NCBI GenBank assembly: GCA_023159155.1
Contig: JAJNNX010000007.1
Location: 1,302,001 to 1,366,000 of the forward strand
Reading direction: 5' to 3'
DNA from: Ustulina deusta
Taxonomy: Eukaryota > Ascomycota > Sordariomycetes > Xylariales > Xylariaceae
DNA length: 64,000 bases
This document shows positions 1 through 11,713 of the stretch, one piece after another (within the stretch, counting starts at the first letter, position 1; each line of letters opens with the position of its first letter). A program made the translations under genes and the position numbers. The notes below the pieces were generated by a model, which was not told the origin of the DNA, ran no database searches, and saw only the letters and a program-made list of their open reading frames with translations.

Positions 1-561
1 TTTCCTTTCTGTCCCTCTCCCATGACCTTGCCTGGCGGGTTTTGGCCAGAAGTGTCGGGTGCGACGGAACATTCGTCCGAATAAATACCCCGTCATTTCG
101 GGCTAGCCAGTGACGCGACAACACCCCCCTATATGAAAATTGTACGCAAGTAAGTACCTGCGTCAATTCGTGCTCCTCGTGTCTCCATTCCCGTGCAACC
201 CGATTCCGTTAAAAGGCCATTTTTTTCGAATCACGAAATACCCGTCGGGACGACCGCCAAACACACTCCGTTTGTACGGCTTTCCAGGTAATTCCGGGGC
301 ATTTTTTCGTACAATACGAAATAATAACACGCTTGTTTATCCCTTCGATTTACCATGGTTGGTCGGCTACGCCTCTTGTTACCTACTCAAACAATTGCGT
401 TCCGCAGTAGGTAGCAAGTACCTAACAATATTGTAAATCGTATTTGGATAGACCGTTCGGCAAGGGCCCTCTCTCTAACTCTGGCCCTCAAAAGGCAAGA
501 CGCAACAAATTAGGTAGGTAGGTAGCCAGCCGCCCGGACCCGCGGTTGCAAAAGGCTGTAA

Positions 562-595
562 TTCCTTTCCTTTCCTTTCCTTTCCTTTCCTTTCC
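562..595. repeat. (TTTCC)n microsatellite
   Basis: About seven perfect tandem copies of TTTCC in intergenic DNA. Confidence 0.9.
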
Positions 596-834
596 GGCTT
601 TATGTTTCCCCACCTAAAACTTTGCGCGGCGTCGTCGCCATTATTTTTCGTAGATATTTTATATGGTTGAAAATGACGTGTCAAGAATCCAGTTTGAAAA
701 AAATAACGCGAAAGTGACCGTTTTTGGAGGATATAAAGTATGTTGGTAGGTACTTAGGTAGGTAGGTATACATAAAATGGAAGTTCCTCAGTCACCTGAT
801 TGACTGCACGACATGGGTGAGCCGAGCCTGAGCC

Positions 835-854
835 AAAAAAAAAAAAAAAAAAAA
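835..854. repeat. A20 homopolymer
   Basis: A run of twenty A bases followed by a G run, in intergenic DNA. A likely length polymorphism. Confidence 0.9.
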
Positions 855-1540
855 GGGGGCGTGCGAGCTAAACCCAATTAGTACGTCATTTTTATTAATG
901 CAAAACCTACTAACTACCTGTAGGTACACTACCTATTATCGAGCCGCTTCACGGATCGCGATATGCGTACACATACCTGTTCCGCAAACACCTTATACTC
1001 GCGGGTTGATTTTTAAGTACGCAATCCTAAAGGCTTCACCCAAGTTTTGGACGGGAAGTCTCTTGCAAGTGTCTACCCAGATAGCAGTGGCTAAACCCGT
1101 CGTACGGGCTAGCCAGGCGCTCATTTGCGGTAGATAGTCGCTGGTCGTATTATGTATTTTGCCATTCTCATATAACAGTGAAGAAATACCTACAGCCCAG
1201 GATGATAGCCTCGTCTTTCACGCATGCATGCGATATTATGCGTTGATTCCGTTATGGACAGTCCCTTATATCCACCTATGTACACGTGAGGCAGAGAGGC
1301 CTAGTGACATGCGTCAAATCGTACAATACAGGACAGCAAGTCCGTCCTCGGTCGGCGGAGGGGGGTGCGTATTCCAGCCATTTTCCTTCCATCCTTCTTT
1401 CTTTTCAAATCCGAAGAGTAAAACGCCTATCTTTAATCCCGAGATTGCCCCTCATGCTCGGAAGGGAGGGAGAAAGAACGCCAGGCCCAACCTCAACGCC
1501 AGACCACCAAAATCACAAATCAATTCCATCTGACCACTCA

Positions 1541-2801
1541 TTACTCCCCGTCTCTACCATCTTCACCTTGCTTGTCAAGAATTTCGCTTTCCTCTCCCCC
1601 CTTATTCTTCACGTCGCCCACAGCAACAACAGGTGTAGTCCCTCGCGCCTCACCTTCATCTTCACCTTCCTCTTTCTCCTTCTCTTTCTTCGCTGCCTTC
1701 TCCGCTATAGAGGTGGTAGGGGCACCATCAGGGTTCAAATTCCAATCGATCTCGCTGTCCTCGCCATGGCGAGCACGCAACCAATCATTGGTCTTGCGGA
1801 AGTGTCCGCAGTCGAAGAAACCTCTGGAAGCACTAAGCGGGCTAGGGTGGACGCTTTTCAGGACGAGGTGTTTTTTCCCGTCGACTTTGGCGACGCGATC
1901 GCCGGCCGGCTTACCCCAGGCGAGAAACACGACGCCGTTGCTGCGTTTCTGCGCGACCAGGTCGATGACCTTCTGGGTAAAGGCCTCCCAGCCGCGTTTC
2001 TGGTGTGAGTTGGCGGCATGTGCGCGGACGGTGAGGCACGTATTGAGCATGAGAACGCCACGTTCGGCCCAGGGCGTGAGCAGTCCTCCGTTTTTGGGCG
2101 GCGGGACGAAGGACGGGTAGTCCTTCTTGAGGGCCGTGTACATGTTCTTGAGGGAGGGTGGAGCGGGCGTGGGCGGGCGCACCGAGAAGCAGAGGCCGTG
2201 GGCCTGGTTGTGGTTGTGGTAGGGGTCTTGGCCTATGATGACGCACTTGACCGTGTGGAAGGGCGTATAGCGGGACCTACGTTCATGATTCTGATTAGCA
2301 CTGCTTTGCTCATTGACTCATTCAAGTAGTCACAGACACCTGGGCAAGATAGGATTATGATATATGAAGAGGCCAGAGAGAAAAACACGAGACAAGACAC
2401 GACATCAGAGAGGTACCAACATACCAAGAATAAACATCGTCACTAGGCGGGAAGACATCCTGTCTAGAGCGGACCTCGGTCTCAATGAATTTCTTGAGCG
2501 CAATGAACTCGGGCTTAACGATCTCGTCCTTAAGCAGGGCCAGCCAGCTGGGATCCATGGTATTGATCTCAAGCGCCAGATGCTTCTTCTGTTCGGCAGT
2601 GAGCGTGGCAACCCACTTGGCCTTATCGAATCTCGACGCCGGGTTCCCCGATGCAGGGGCATTCGCAGGCGCAGCAACTCCGCCTCGACCTCCTGCCGCC
2701 GTCTTGGGTGGTCCGAAGAACGACGTGATGCTCCTGTCCATCTTGGCCTTCTTGCTAGCTTCGGCAGCGGCCGCATCAGCTTTTCGCTTGACAGAAGACA
2801 T
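1541..2801 (-). CDS. ung1: Uracil-DNA glycosylase (UNG family)
   Basis: Removes uracil from DNA as the first step of base excision repair. Two exons: 2801-2425 and 2276-1541, about 370 aa. The intron has donor GTATGT and acceptor GTAG, and joining restores the family sequence VYSWSRYTPFHTVK. Visible motifs are GQDPYH near residues 141-146, whose Asp 143 is the catalytic residue of the family, and HPSPLSA near 269-275, the DNA minor-groove loop. The N terminus has a bipartite Lys/Arg cluster (KRK...KKAK), a likely nuclear signal, and a PCNA-box-like RSITSFF. A Lys/Glu-rich tail of about 60 residues follows the catalytic fold. The start is the only in-frame ATG before the domain. The reading frame stays open upstream, but without an ATG. 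Confidence 0.95.
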
Positions 2802-4056
2802 CCTGCAAGCGTATGCAGCCCTATACCTATATCTATCCGTGTGCGGGTGCCTTTTCGGATCCCCGGAATCGTACAGGAAAGAACTCGGCAGAGAGGATCG
2901 ATGCTGAGCTCTTGGCCACAAAAGCGGTCCGTGCAACGAACACAACGCGCGAGAAGTGCTCGTCCTCGTAGCCGCAGTAGTGGTAGTAGTATGGTGCAGG
3001 TGCAGATGCAGACGCGGACGCAGACGCAGACGCAGACAGGGGCGTGGCAGCGTTGCAAGACAAACCGAGGGCGCAATTTTGGGAGATATCGTGGAATTTG
3101 ATATCAATTGAATAAATGCGAAGTAGAAGGAGACCAATTGGACAAATCAAATCCGAATGAACGAAGCGGGCGAGTTTCCAGCTATATAGTGTAGAGAGAG
3201 GACATTGCTGGTTTAGGAGAGAATGAAGGAAGCTGATAGGGTAGATCTAGATAGGTAGATGATGCCTACTTTGGGTCGTGCAGACGCGACCCGCGTCAGG
3301 CAGCACACGTACTTTACGCGAGTTCATGGAGCGCGTGCCGGTAGCGAGCCGATTTTGGGCCTTGGGGAGATTAGGAGCAAGGCTGCCCTAGCCTAGGTCC
3401 CTAGCAGATACCCAGCCAACCTAGCGTAGTCAGCCCATAATCAGCTCTTGATCTACCTGCATGTATGTACCTAGGTTACATAAAGGTACTACACTGCATG
3501 TATGTAAAAAAACAGCACACTGTATGCGCCGGACATGTACAACTCAGGTACGTAGACGTACAAGGAACGATAAGACGCACCTAATCGCAATATCACGCCA
3601 TGAGAGTATGTGTAGATTAACAAACCGAACATGATTATACACTGGACGTCTTTGATCATCATACTATCATTAAGTAATATGTGGTTAATCGTACAGTCCT
3701 TTCCAACTCCACGCCGTCGAACACTGGACCTCAGACCACCACATCCCCACATCTACTAATCATCATCGTCTTGTGAATTTTTGTCTTTCGCTCATCCGGG
3801 ACCATTCTATAACGCGACCCTCTAGAATGCTGCTTCGGTACAAACCGTACGGTACCGCCTTTTCCCCTGTCCGTCCAATACACGCGGTTCCCGTCTATCG
3901 CGGAAAAGTCGTTGCCGCTAGTCAAGGTATCATGAAAACGAAAAAAAAAAAAAAAAAAACGCCAGAGCCAACGCCGGCCCAATGCAAAAAAAGAGTCGAG
4001 TGAAGATGTATGTGGCTGGCCTCCTCTTCATCCTTCCCTGCCTCGGCAGCCCGTCA
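2802..4056. other. Intergenic between ung1 leader and mtm1 3' end
   Basis: No separate gene seen. On the minus strand the first 300 bases are pyrimidine-rich and are the likely leader of ung1. A short GCAGAC-type tandem repeat lies at about 3007-3038. The remainder has TAGGTA motifs and a 19-base A run at 3941-3959, just beyond the mtm1 stop. Confidence 0.55.
3941..3959. repeat. A19 homopolymer
   Basis: Nineteen A bases downstream of the mtm1 stop codon. Confidence 0.9.
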
Positions 4057-5519
4057 TCAATCGCCGTCTCGCGTGTCCAGCTGCTGCGCTATCGCGCGCC
4101 GTTCGTTCATGCTCCGGAACACCCTCTTGCCCACTTCGTAGCTACTAATCATGATCGCACACGCCGGGGCCACCTTGAGCGTCCGAGGAATCCATCCTGT
4201 CCAGAGTCCAGCCACGCCCTCGGTCCTAAATATGTGCCACAGCAGTCGTACCATGTTGCTTTCTTCGGGGGCCACAGTCTGCCCTGCCGACGTCGCTGTC
4301 TTCCTCGCTGAATCCCGGTACACCTGTGTCCTCGTCTTGCCGACGTCGAAAGGCATCGTGACCATGGACGCAATGGCGCCCGATGAGGCACCTGCCGTGA
4401 AACTGTCCACCAAGACAGCCGTATGGTTTTCCTGACTTTGCGACCTGGCCCTCTCCCTCGAGCGGAAGCCGGGATCGCGTGATAGCGAACGGCCGCGATG
4501 GTCTTCGCGCATGTCGGTCAGCCTGTTCCGAATCGTCTCGTATCCCAACCAGTACAGCCCCGAGAAGGGCACGTCGCGCCATAGATGAAGAGTGATGCCT
4601 CGCCATAGCGAGCGATAGCCGTTCTCCGCAACCATCTCCCGGAGTCCCTTGAACGTGTCTTTGAGGTGGCTCGTTGCCGTCGAGCCGGAAGAAGCCTGCA
4701 GGCGTGTCTTGAAGAGCTCAACGGGGCTGACAGCAGCCACGGCCAGGATGCGTGCCGTCGAACCTGCCGCCACAGCCTTGTAATCGTCCCTAGAAAGTCT
4801 ACTTATGGGGCTTTTCTTGTTGTATCGTAGCCAATCGTAGCCTGTGAAGTAGATGATGTTGGCCGGGATGGCCATGAGGAGTGTCGGCGACAGTCCCCTC
4901 CACAGCGTAGTGAGTCCCTCGTTGCGCGCGATCTTGCGCATGCCATCAAAGGTCGACGTGAAGTTACGGTTTTGGGCCTCCTCGACGGCGCACTCGGCTC
5001 CGGCTCCGGCTCCGGCTTCGCTAAATCCTTCCCACCTCGGTCCGGCGAGGCAAACTTCAGCATTGTTGTGCATGAAGAACACTTCTCGACAGCACGAAGT
5101 GATACCGAGGTTCGACGGTCGGAATCCATCGTGCGGCGAAACGACGAGCTTCTGGAAGCCTTCTGTGGCGGCGGCAGGTTGTGGTGACGAACCTTGCGAT
5201 TGTAGTCGAACACGTACAACATCGAGGGGGGTGACTGTAATTACCGTAAGTTAGCATGCCATTCATCCATCGGGTCATAGAGGAAGAAGCAGGCAGTGGC
5301 AAACAAACCGAGAAGCGAGGTCAGAAGACTGCCAGTGATTGCAGAGGCCATCTTCTGTCCGGCTGTGATGTCCATGCCGTCGGTATTCGGATGGTCCTGA
5401 GACGAGGAAACCATAGTCGACCCAGCAAAAGCATCCTCAGCATGCGGTGCTCCGTCGTGGCTTTGGCCACCGAAGCTGGCAGTGCTAGTCGACATGGCGT
5501 CTGTCGTATGTGTAGGCAT
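4057..5519 (-). CDS. mtm1: Mitochondrial carrier, Mtm1 / SLC25A39-40 type
   Basis: Inner-membrane carrier. Animal relatives import glutathione into mitochondria, and yeast Mtm1 affects manganese and iron handling. Two exons: 5519-5309 and 5234-4057, about 462 aa. The join (donor GTTTGT, acceptor TACAG) yields SLLTSLLVTPLDVVRVRLQ, the first carrier repeat. A second signature, PVELFKTRLQ, and a third, PFDVGKTRTQ, follow. The loop after helix 1 has LGITSCCREVFF plus further cysteines (about C118, C119, C132 and C152), a feature of this subfamily. The ATG at 5519 is the first in frame; another at 5495 is possible. A long purine tract (pyrimidine on the sense strand) lies upstream as the likely promoter. 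Confidence 0.9.
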
Positions 5520-8423
5520 GCAGTGGGTGGGCTGGCTCCCGGGGGAGTTCCGGAGAACGCCCGTCAAAGAAAAGTGTAGCGCAGCAGAGATGCGACCAGA
5601 ATGCGATTCGAAGCAGATAGGACGATTCTAGAAGAGGCGGGGAGAAGGGGGGAGAAGGGGGGAGAAGAGGACTTATATTGAAAAAGTGTGGAGAGCGGGA
5701 GCGAGAGAGCGGGAGAGGAGAGAGAGGAATGGTGCGGGCATGAAGGAAGACGAAGATGGGGCAGCAGGAGGTGAGTGTGTGTAGATGGTATCTCCAGATG
5801 GCTCTAGACTGGGGAATTGAGAAGAAGCTTTACTTGTACCCGGATAGTGCAGTACTAGTCCAAGTCTAGATAGTACCTAGGCAGGCAGAGAAAACGGCTA
5901 CCATAGGTTGAATTGTCGTGTTCCTCACTACGGGGGTGACATCAAGGTTCTAGCTAAAAAGTTGTGCTGGGTTTTGCCACTTTTTTGTGACGCACGATAA
6001 ATCGGGGACTAGCGGTCGGATTTAACGCACCCAACAGCGTTCTTTGCTCGGACAGTTTTCGGAGAGCCTGGACTCCACCCTGTTATCAGCACCGAAGATA
6101 GGTACCTGGGTACCTAAGTAGCTGAGGAATCATGCATTTAGGTGTTCTCAGCCCGATTCCATGTCAACCCCATTGCGGTTACCTTTTATCTAAACAACAG
6201 TTAGAACGAAAGGGAATGGCAGCATTTCGGAAGCGTCTATCAATGCATTTTTACCTGCATCAAAGGTCGGCCGTGACATCATGTACCTGATACCTACTTG
6301 TGGTCTAATACCTATCATAGGCTGTTTGGTTAGGGCGGGGATATGGGCCATTTGCAGATCCCATGTTCTGCCGGGGGCAGACTCGCACAACTTGGTGGAG
6401 CTAGCGGAGCTCACAAACTTCCCCTGAGTGCTTCATCGGAACCGATAAAGAGAGTCGCTGTGCAATGCTTGTTCTTGTTAATCTTTCGATGCGAGTAGGG
6501 GTTAATAGAGGCTCTATATATCACACCCTTGGAGAGAGAAGCGCGCAACAGAATTTGTGACGGTCCTGGCACTTCAAACAGGCAATTGGGTCAGTCAATC
6601 TCGGGAACGGGTTCTTGGATCCGGCCGTTCTCCGCGCCCTGTGCATTTCTTCCTCCACGCAGAGCACAAGATGCAAGCGAACGGCACGACGATTTCCTCC
6701 TCGACGACTTGGCATCTCAAATTGCGAAGAAAGCTGGCAGACTTGGGTGTACCAAGAAAATCGTGATACCATTAGCATATTCCAGCAACTTTCGGAAAAT
6801 TCCAGACGAGGACAATTCGAGAGAGTCAATTCTCAAGCAACAAGAGGCACAGCGGCAACGGGGTACCTAAAACCCCCATGGGAGCAGAGGGCGTAAATCT
6901 TGAGCCGCGGAGCTATCGATTGGTAGAGCTCTGGTATAAGAGTTATAAGTAATCGCCGAAAGCCGTGCGACGCAGCAATAAGAAATACACCACGAACGAT
7001 GCTCGCGCCTTTCTAGGTTACTAGATTATTGTGTGGGCAAAGACAGAATTCGGATTTTCTCTATCTAGTAGAGTGCAGCTTAATCGGTCAAGAGTTGGCA
7101 TTCTCGTCCTTTAGGTAGAAAGGCGCATGCTTGAAGTTCCGTTTATGATATGTAAATGATTATGTTATGGCTTTGCCCATCGGCAATACTACTACTAGTG
7201 CTACGTATATTATAGCGTGAACCAACGCAAACCTAAGGTAGGTAGCCAGTTTGTTTGACGACTTCCAAGAAACCATAGTCTCTTATGTAAGTCACATTCC
7301 ATTCATGCCAGGCTAAGGCTAAAAACGGCATAACTCAAGTGAAATTCCCAGTCCAACGGTTATTTATTACCTAATTAGCTCGTTTGTGGTTGGAAATGAT
7401 CACCGGGGACCTGAGCAGTCCTCTATGCCACTGTTGAGCTATATGAATTAAACAACTTGGAACAATAGGATTCTACGGAGGGTGCAATTTTCCAGAACTA
7501 TCTACTCCGACCACCGCTCCGACCAAGACCGAGACCGAGAGAACCTGCTCTGTCATGATATCGGAGCCGGTCGGAATAGCATACAGTATATATCTTGATA
7601 TATATGCTACCCACACTGGGTATATAGCTAGAGTGTTACTAGGTAAGTAAGTAGGTCTCGGTCTATATAATATACAATAAAAACGCCAACAGCTCACAAC
7701 TATTGGGATAGCCTTAATAATTATCTAGCAAAAATAGGGATTCATATGTCTAATCTTCACTTTGGTAAGTTTGCTTCTAATGCTGAAGCGAAAATCTTTC
7801 TCAAATCTCGAATACATCCCACCTAACCTCCGAACAAAAATTGGCATAGAAATATGGAACAGCTTCTTACTTCTTTGATCTCATTAAACATAGCCTGGCG
7901 CAAAACTGGATGTCTCTGTCGCCGTGGTGTTGCATAATTGAGTATGCGTCGAGCTCAAGTAGGTATACTACCTAGTAGGGATGGAGCCAATCACATCTCC
8001 CAAATGTACCGCAGGAGTCGGAGTTAAGGCCGGAGTTGCGCCACACCTCATTCTCAAACCTCACTGCAGATGCAGGTCTCATCGGCATGACTGACTTGCC
8101 GACTTCTTTCTCTACACTAACCTAAGTAGTCTTACACACAGGGATACATATACCATATGAAGACATACATGAGTACATACATTCTTACCCTGGGTTAATT
8201 GCCTAGTATACTATCTACAGGCTCTTGTTTTGCCGCCCTCCACATCAACAGCAACGATAACTATAGCCCTCACCTGGTGAATGATAGAGACTGCAATTGA
8301 GATCCAGACTGAGATCGGAATTGAGATTGCGACAACTCCCTAGATATTTTGTCCCTAAACACCTTCCCTGACCGCATTCCGCCCATACCTAGCTAAGTAC
8401 CTACTACTTGATAAGCGACCACG
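5520..8423. other. Intergenic between mtm1 and the F-box gene (divergent)
   Basis: A 2.9 kb interval between divergently transcribed genes. It holds the purine tract of the mtm1 promoter, an AT-richer middle, and CT/CA-rich DNA before the ATG at 8424. A 113-codon open frame at 6529-6870 has no recognisable domain or splice context, so I do not call it. Confidence 0.55.
5630..5765 (-). promoter_or_regulatory. Homopurine/homopyrimidine tract upstream of mtm1
   Basis: The plus strand is almost all A and G, including three tandem GGGGAGAA-like units near 5638-5670. On the mtm1 sense strand this is a CT-rich block about 110-250 bases before the ATG, typical of promoter or leader DNA in filamentous fungi. 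Calling it the promoter is inference. Confidence 0.5.
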
Positions 8424-10256
8424 ATGGAGCAGCCACCCAATCACATCCAGAGCGAGTTGGAGAGTTTCAGACGGCAGTGGCAGGAAGAGGTCTCATCCCG
8501 GGCCAAAAAACCAGCAACGGTGCCGTCATCGTCGTCGGCGTCGGCATCGGCATCGGCATCACAACAACACAATCAGCAGTCGAGGCCAATCAACCATGCG
8601 GGTCCATCATCGGCGTCTAACAGACCGCCTCGAAGACATGAACCCCCCTCGCACACCAAGGGTCCGACATCAAGTGGCCGGATTGGCCAATTAGATGACG
8701 AGGAGGATTACTACGTCCCAGCACGTGTCTTCGAAGGCGACGGCTCGGCGGCTGCCAAAGCTAAGAGCGGCCATACCTTGGACAGTGATGATGCAAACGA
8801 AAGGTCGAAGGAACCTGAGACCGCCCTCGACTTCTACGAGCATGCCGTCGAGAGGGAGTCGACGGGTAAGCTCGGAGATAGCCTGCAGCTGTACCGCAGG
8901 GCCTTTCGCATGGATGACAAAGTCGACCGCAAATACCGCGACAAACACTTTGCAAGCCGCTGGGCGAAACCAGCCCAACAGCAGCAGATCAACCCATCCA
9001 ATGCCGCTGTGACAGTCCCCAACACCGCCCACCACTCACTAGAAGGCGGTGACGACGATAATGCCATTCCCTTGTCATTCCCAGATCTTATAGCCAGCTT
9101 CGCGGGCTTACAGGTCGAAGGCTCACCACCAGAATGCGAAGGGGTGGAACCCCCGCCTTGTCCTATTGCCGCCCTCCCAGACGAGATCCTAGTGCATATC
9201 CTCGAGGACGTCGCAATAGCCGACGTGGGAGACTTCATGCGACTGTCCCAAGTCTGCAAGCGATTCGCTTACCTCGTGATGACCGAGGACCGGATTTGGC
9301 GCCGCGTATGTCTAGGCTCCGAATTCGGGTTTGGTGGCATGCACTACCACTTCCAACGGTCCATCACCTGGGAGCCGTTGACCTTGCCCGAAGCTCTCGC
9401 AGACTTTGACTCCGAAGTCGACGAGGCAGACGGAGAGGCTTACACGATAGAAGAGCTCCGCCGCCGCCGCGAAGCCGAGGCCCACGCCACGACGCTCGCG
9501 CTCTACCGCGGCGTGAGCGGCTACGCAACTTGGCAGTCCATGTTTCAGCGGCGACCACGCGTGCGTTTCAACGGATGTTACATCAGCACGGTGAATTACA
9601 TCCGGCCAGGACAGAACTCTGGACACCACCTGACGTGGAACACGCCGGTGCACATCGTGACATACTACCGGTATCTGCGGTTGTTTCGGGACGGCACAGC
9701 CATAAGTCTGACGACAACCGACGAGCCAGCGCACGTCGTACACTACTTGACGCGCGACAACCTCCCCCCCTTACGCCGCGGAAACGGCGCGCCGCATCAG
9801 CATCAGCAACAGCATCAGCACCACCTCCCCTCGCACGTAATGGCGTCGGCTCTAAAAGGACGCTGGCGACTCTCATCCCCGCGCGATCACCGAGACCGCG
9901 CCAACGGAGGAGACGAGGGAAACGTTGGCGATACCCCAGGTACCCATCGCAACACGTCACCCCAAATCCTCCCTTCTAACACCATCTCTCCCCAAAATAC
10001 CACAGCGACCCCGACGCTATCAGAGAGCGAAGGCTACCTCTACGTCGAGACCGAGGGCGCAGTAGGCACCAGGTACACGTACAGACTAGACCTCTCGCTG
10101 CGCACCGCGGGCCGGTCGGCGCGCAACAACAAGCTCGTGTGGCGCGGGTTCTGGAGCTACAACCGGCTGACGGACGACTGGGCGCAGTTCACGCTGAAGA
10201 ACGACAAGCCCTTCTTCTTCAGTCGGGTGCGGAGTTACGGCGTAACCGGGGAGTAG
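8424..10256 (+). CDS. F-box protein, FBXO9 / Hrt3 / Pof7 type
   Basis: Single-exon gene of 610 aa. Probably the substrate-recognition subunit of an SCF ubiquitin ligase. The N-terminal 130 residues are low-complexity (Ser, Gln, Pro). A TPR-like segment at about 134-178 (ALDFYEHAVERE, then SLQLYRRAFRMDDKVDRKYR) precedes an F-box at about 247-295 (PIAALPDEILVHILEDV, then VCKRFAYLV). The C-terminal half matches the FBXO9 layout: VRFNGCYISTVNYIRPG, VHIVTYYRYLRLF, and a final WRGFWSYNRLTDDWAQFTLK. A His/Gln-rich linker lies around 450-530. The order TPR-like, F-box, C-terminal beta region is what defines this family. Kozak context ACGATGG. Confidence 0.88.
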   Translation: MEQPPNHIQSELESFRRQWQEEVSSRAKKPATVPSSSSASASASASQQHNQQSRPINHAGPSSASNRPPRRHEPPSHTKGPTSSGRIGQLDDEEDYYVPARVFEGDGSAAAKAKSGHTLDSDDANERSKEPETALDFYEHAVERESTGKLGDSLQLYRRAFRMDDKVDRKYRDKHFASRWAKPAQQQQINPSNAAVTVPNTAHHSLEGGDDDNAIPLSFPDLIASFAGLQVEGSPPECEGVEPPPCPIAALPDEILVHILEDVAIADVGDFMRLSQVCKRFAYLVMTEDRIWRRVCLGSEFGFGGMHYHFQRSITWEPLTLPEALADFDSEVDEADGEAYTIEELRRRREAEAHATTLALYRGVSGYATWQSMFQRRPRVRFNGCYISTVNYIRPGQNSGHHLTWNTPVHIVTYYRYLRLFRDGTAISLTTTDEPAHVVHYLTRDNLPPLRRGNGAPHQHQQQHQHHLPSHVMASALKGRWRLSSPRDHRDRANGGDEGNVGDTPGTHRNTSPQILPSNTISPQNTTATPTLSESEGYLYVETEGAVGTRYTYRLDLSLRTAGRSARNNKLVWRGFWSYNRLTDDWAQFTLKNDKPFFFSRVRSYGVTGE

Positions 10257-11713
10257 GGTAGAAGTAGTTGGTTAGTATCGAGATGGGCAAAGTGATGGGG
10301 GCGAGGTAAGGTGATCCCAATAAGTGGGAAAGGATGGGAAAGGGTTCAATGTTAAGGAAGAAGAGAGAAAAAAGAAAAGAAAAAGACGGTCGTCGCCCGG
10401 TCTACACCACCATATAGAGACGGACGGATAAACAACAATATCGATTTCCATCCAGCAAGTAGATAAAGTACATAGGTTGACCAGAAGAAAGGGCCCCAAA
10501 CGAAGTCAATAGGCCCTACTCAGAATCTATACATTCCCAGCACCGTCCATCCTATGAGATGAAAGCGTACATTTCACACCGAATCCCCGAGCGCTATCTA
10601 GATTAGGTACTACTACATCCCATCGTAACACGAAAGCCCCTCAAGTTGTATACTTCAGATGCATTTCCTCCGTTCCGATCGTTGGCCCAGGTTAGGAATG
10701 TCATTTCCCACTATCCGGCAACAATTGCCACAGTCATTCGTTAACCAAGAGCCTGCCTGATCTAACCTGCTACTAGGCCCCATATTTGCCCATTCGCATC
10801 CCTTGCCTGCTAACTTACGTGACTACATGACTACATGACAAGCAAATAAATCATCAAAGGCCAATCTATGCGGAGATAATGCCGCATCCATACATAAATG
10901 CTAGACAGACGGCGCGAGGCCATCAGCTTGGTACCTACTGCAGCTAACGATCCGACCGATCAAGAAGGGGATGACGGCAAAGACCGGACCCCAGAGCCAT
11001 AATATCGGGAATGGGGCCGTCGGAATTGCGATGCGGAGAACACAGGGCGTTGCCTTCTTGAATCGGAGACGGTATTGTATTCAGCAGCAAGCATGAACAC
11101 GAATATTCGCATTTTTAAAAGGGAGAGAAACATGTCACACATCTGCATGCAGGGTCTGGCATTATGTTTGTAGTAGGTGTCTCGATTAGTGTAGGAATAT
11201 CCATAGTACAACGTAGAATTGGTTATCCTCGAGCGACCTCAGACCTACGCAGTATGCTCCCGCAAACCTAAGCTATCCGTCGCGAAATAACCCAGCTATC
11301 GCAGGGGTGAAAAGAACAGAGATTTTTATGCCTTCGACCCTTTCCCAGTACCCACCTCCAATTAGAAATCCAGAGTTAAAGACCATGTGTGTATTAGACA
11401 TCAAAACGCCGCGATTTACCTGGCGGTCGAATAGTGTTCCAAGTGCTCCTTATGTTCCTGATGCGCCTTCCATTTCGTAAGCTCATAGTTGTGCCGCGGT
11501 CCTAGTACAAAATCCGAACCCGCATCAGGACAGCCACACGACAAGATGTGTCCTCGTGATCTTGGCGACGACCACCTATCAAAACACGCCGCCCTGTGAT
11601 CCCGATATACCCTGATCTGAGCTTATAGCAGCAGTGCGGAATTCGTAAAACAAGAAAAGCCAACATATCTCTGTCCCCATTTGCGACTAACGAGACACGC
11701 CGATCCATAGGCG
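10257..11713. other. Intergenic, convergent 3' ends
   Basis: Lies between the stops of the F-box gene (+) and the unknown gene at 11714 (-). No supported gene. Presumed 3' untranslated DNA of both. Confidence 0.55.

Larger units (their letters stand above)
1..1540. other. Intergenic, left edge of window
   Basis: I see no supported gene here. Short open frames exist, but none has splice-consistent extensions or a recognisable domain. The stretch holds TAGGTAGG runs, a TTTCC microsatellite and a 20-base A run, and ends at the stop codon of ung1. Confidence 0.6.

Noticed and set aside
6529..6870. 113-codon plus-strand open frame
   Set aside because: Competing frames of similar length overlap it, and there is no domain or good start context.
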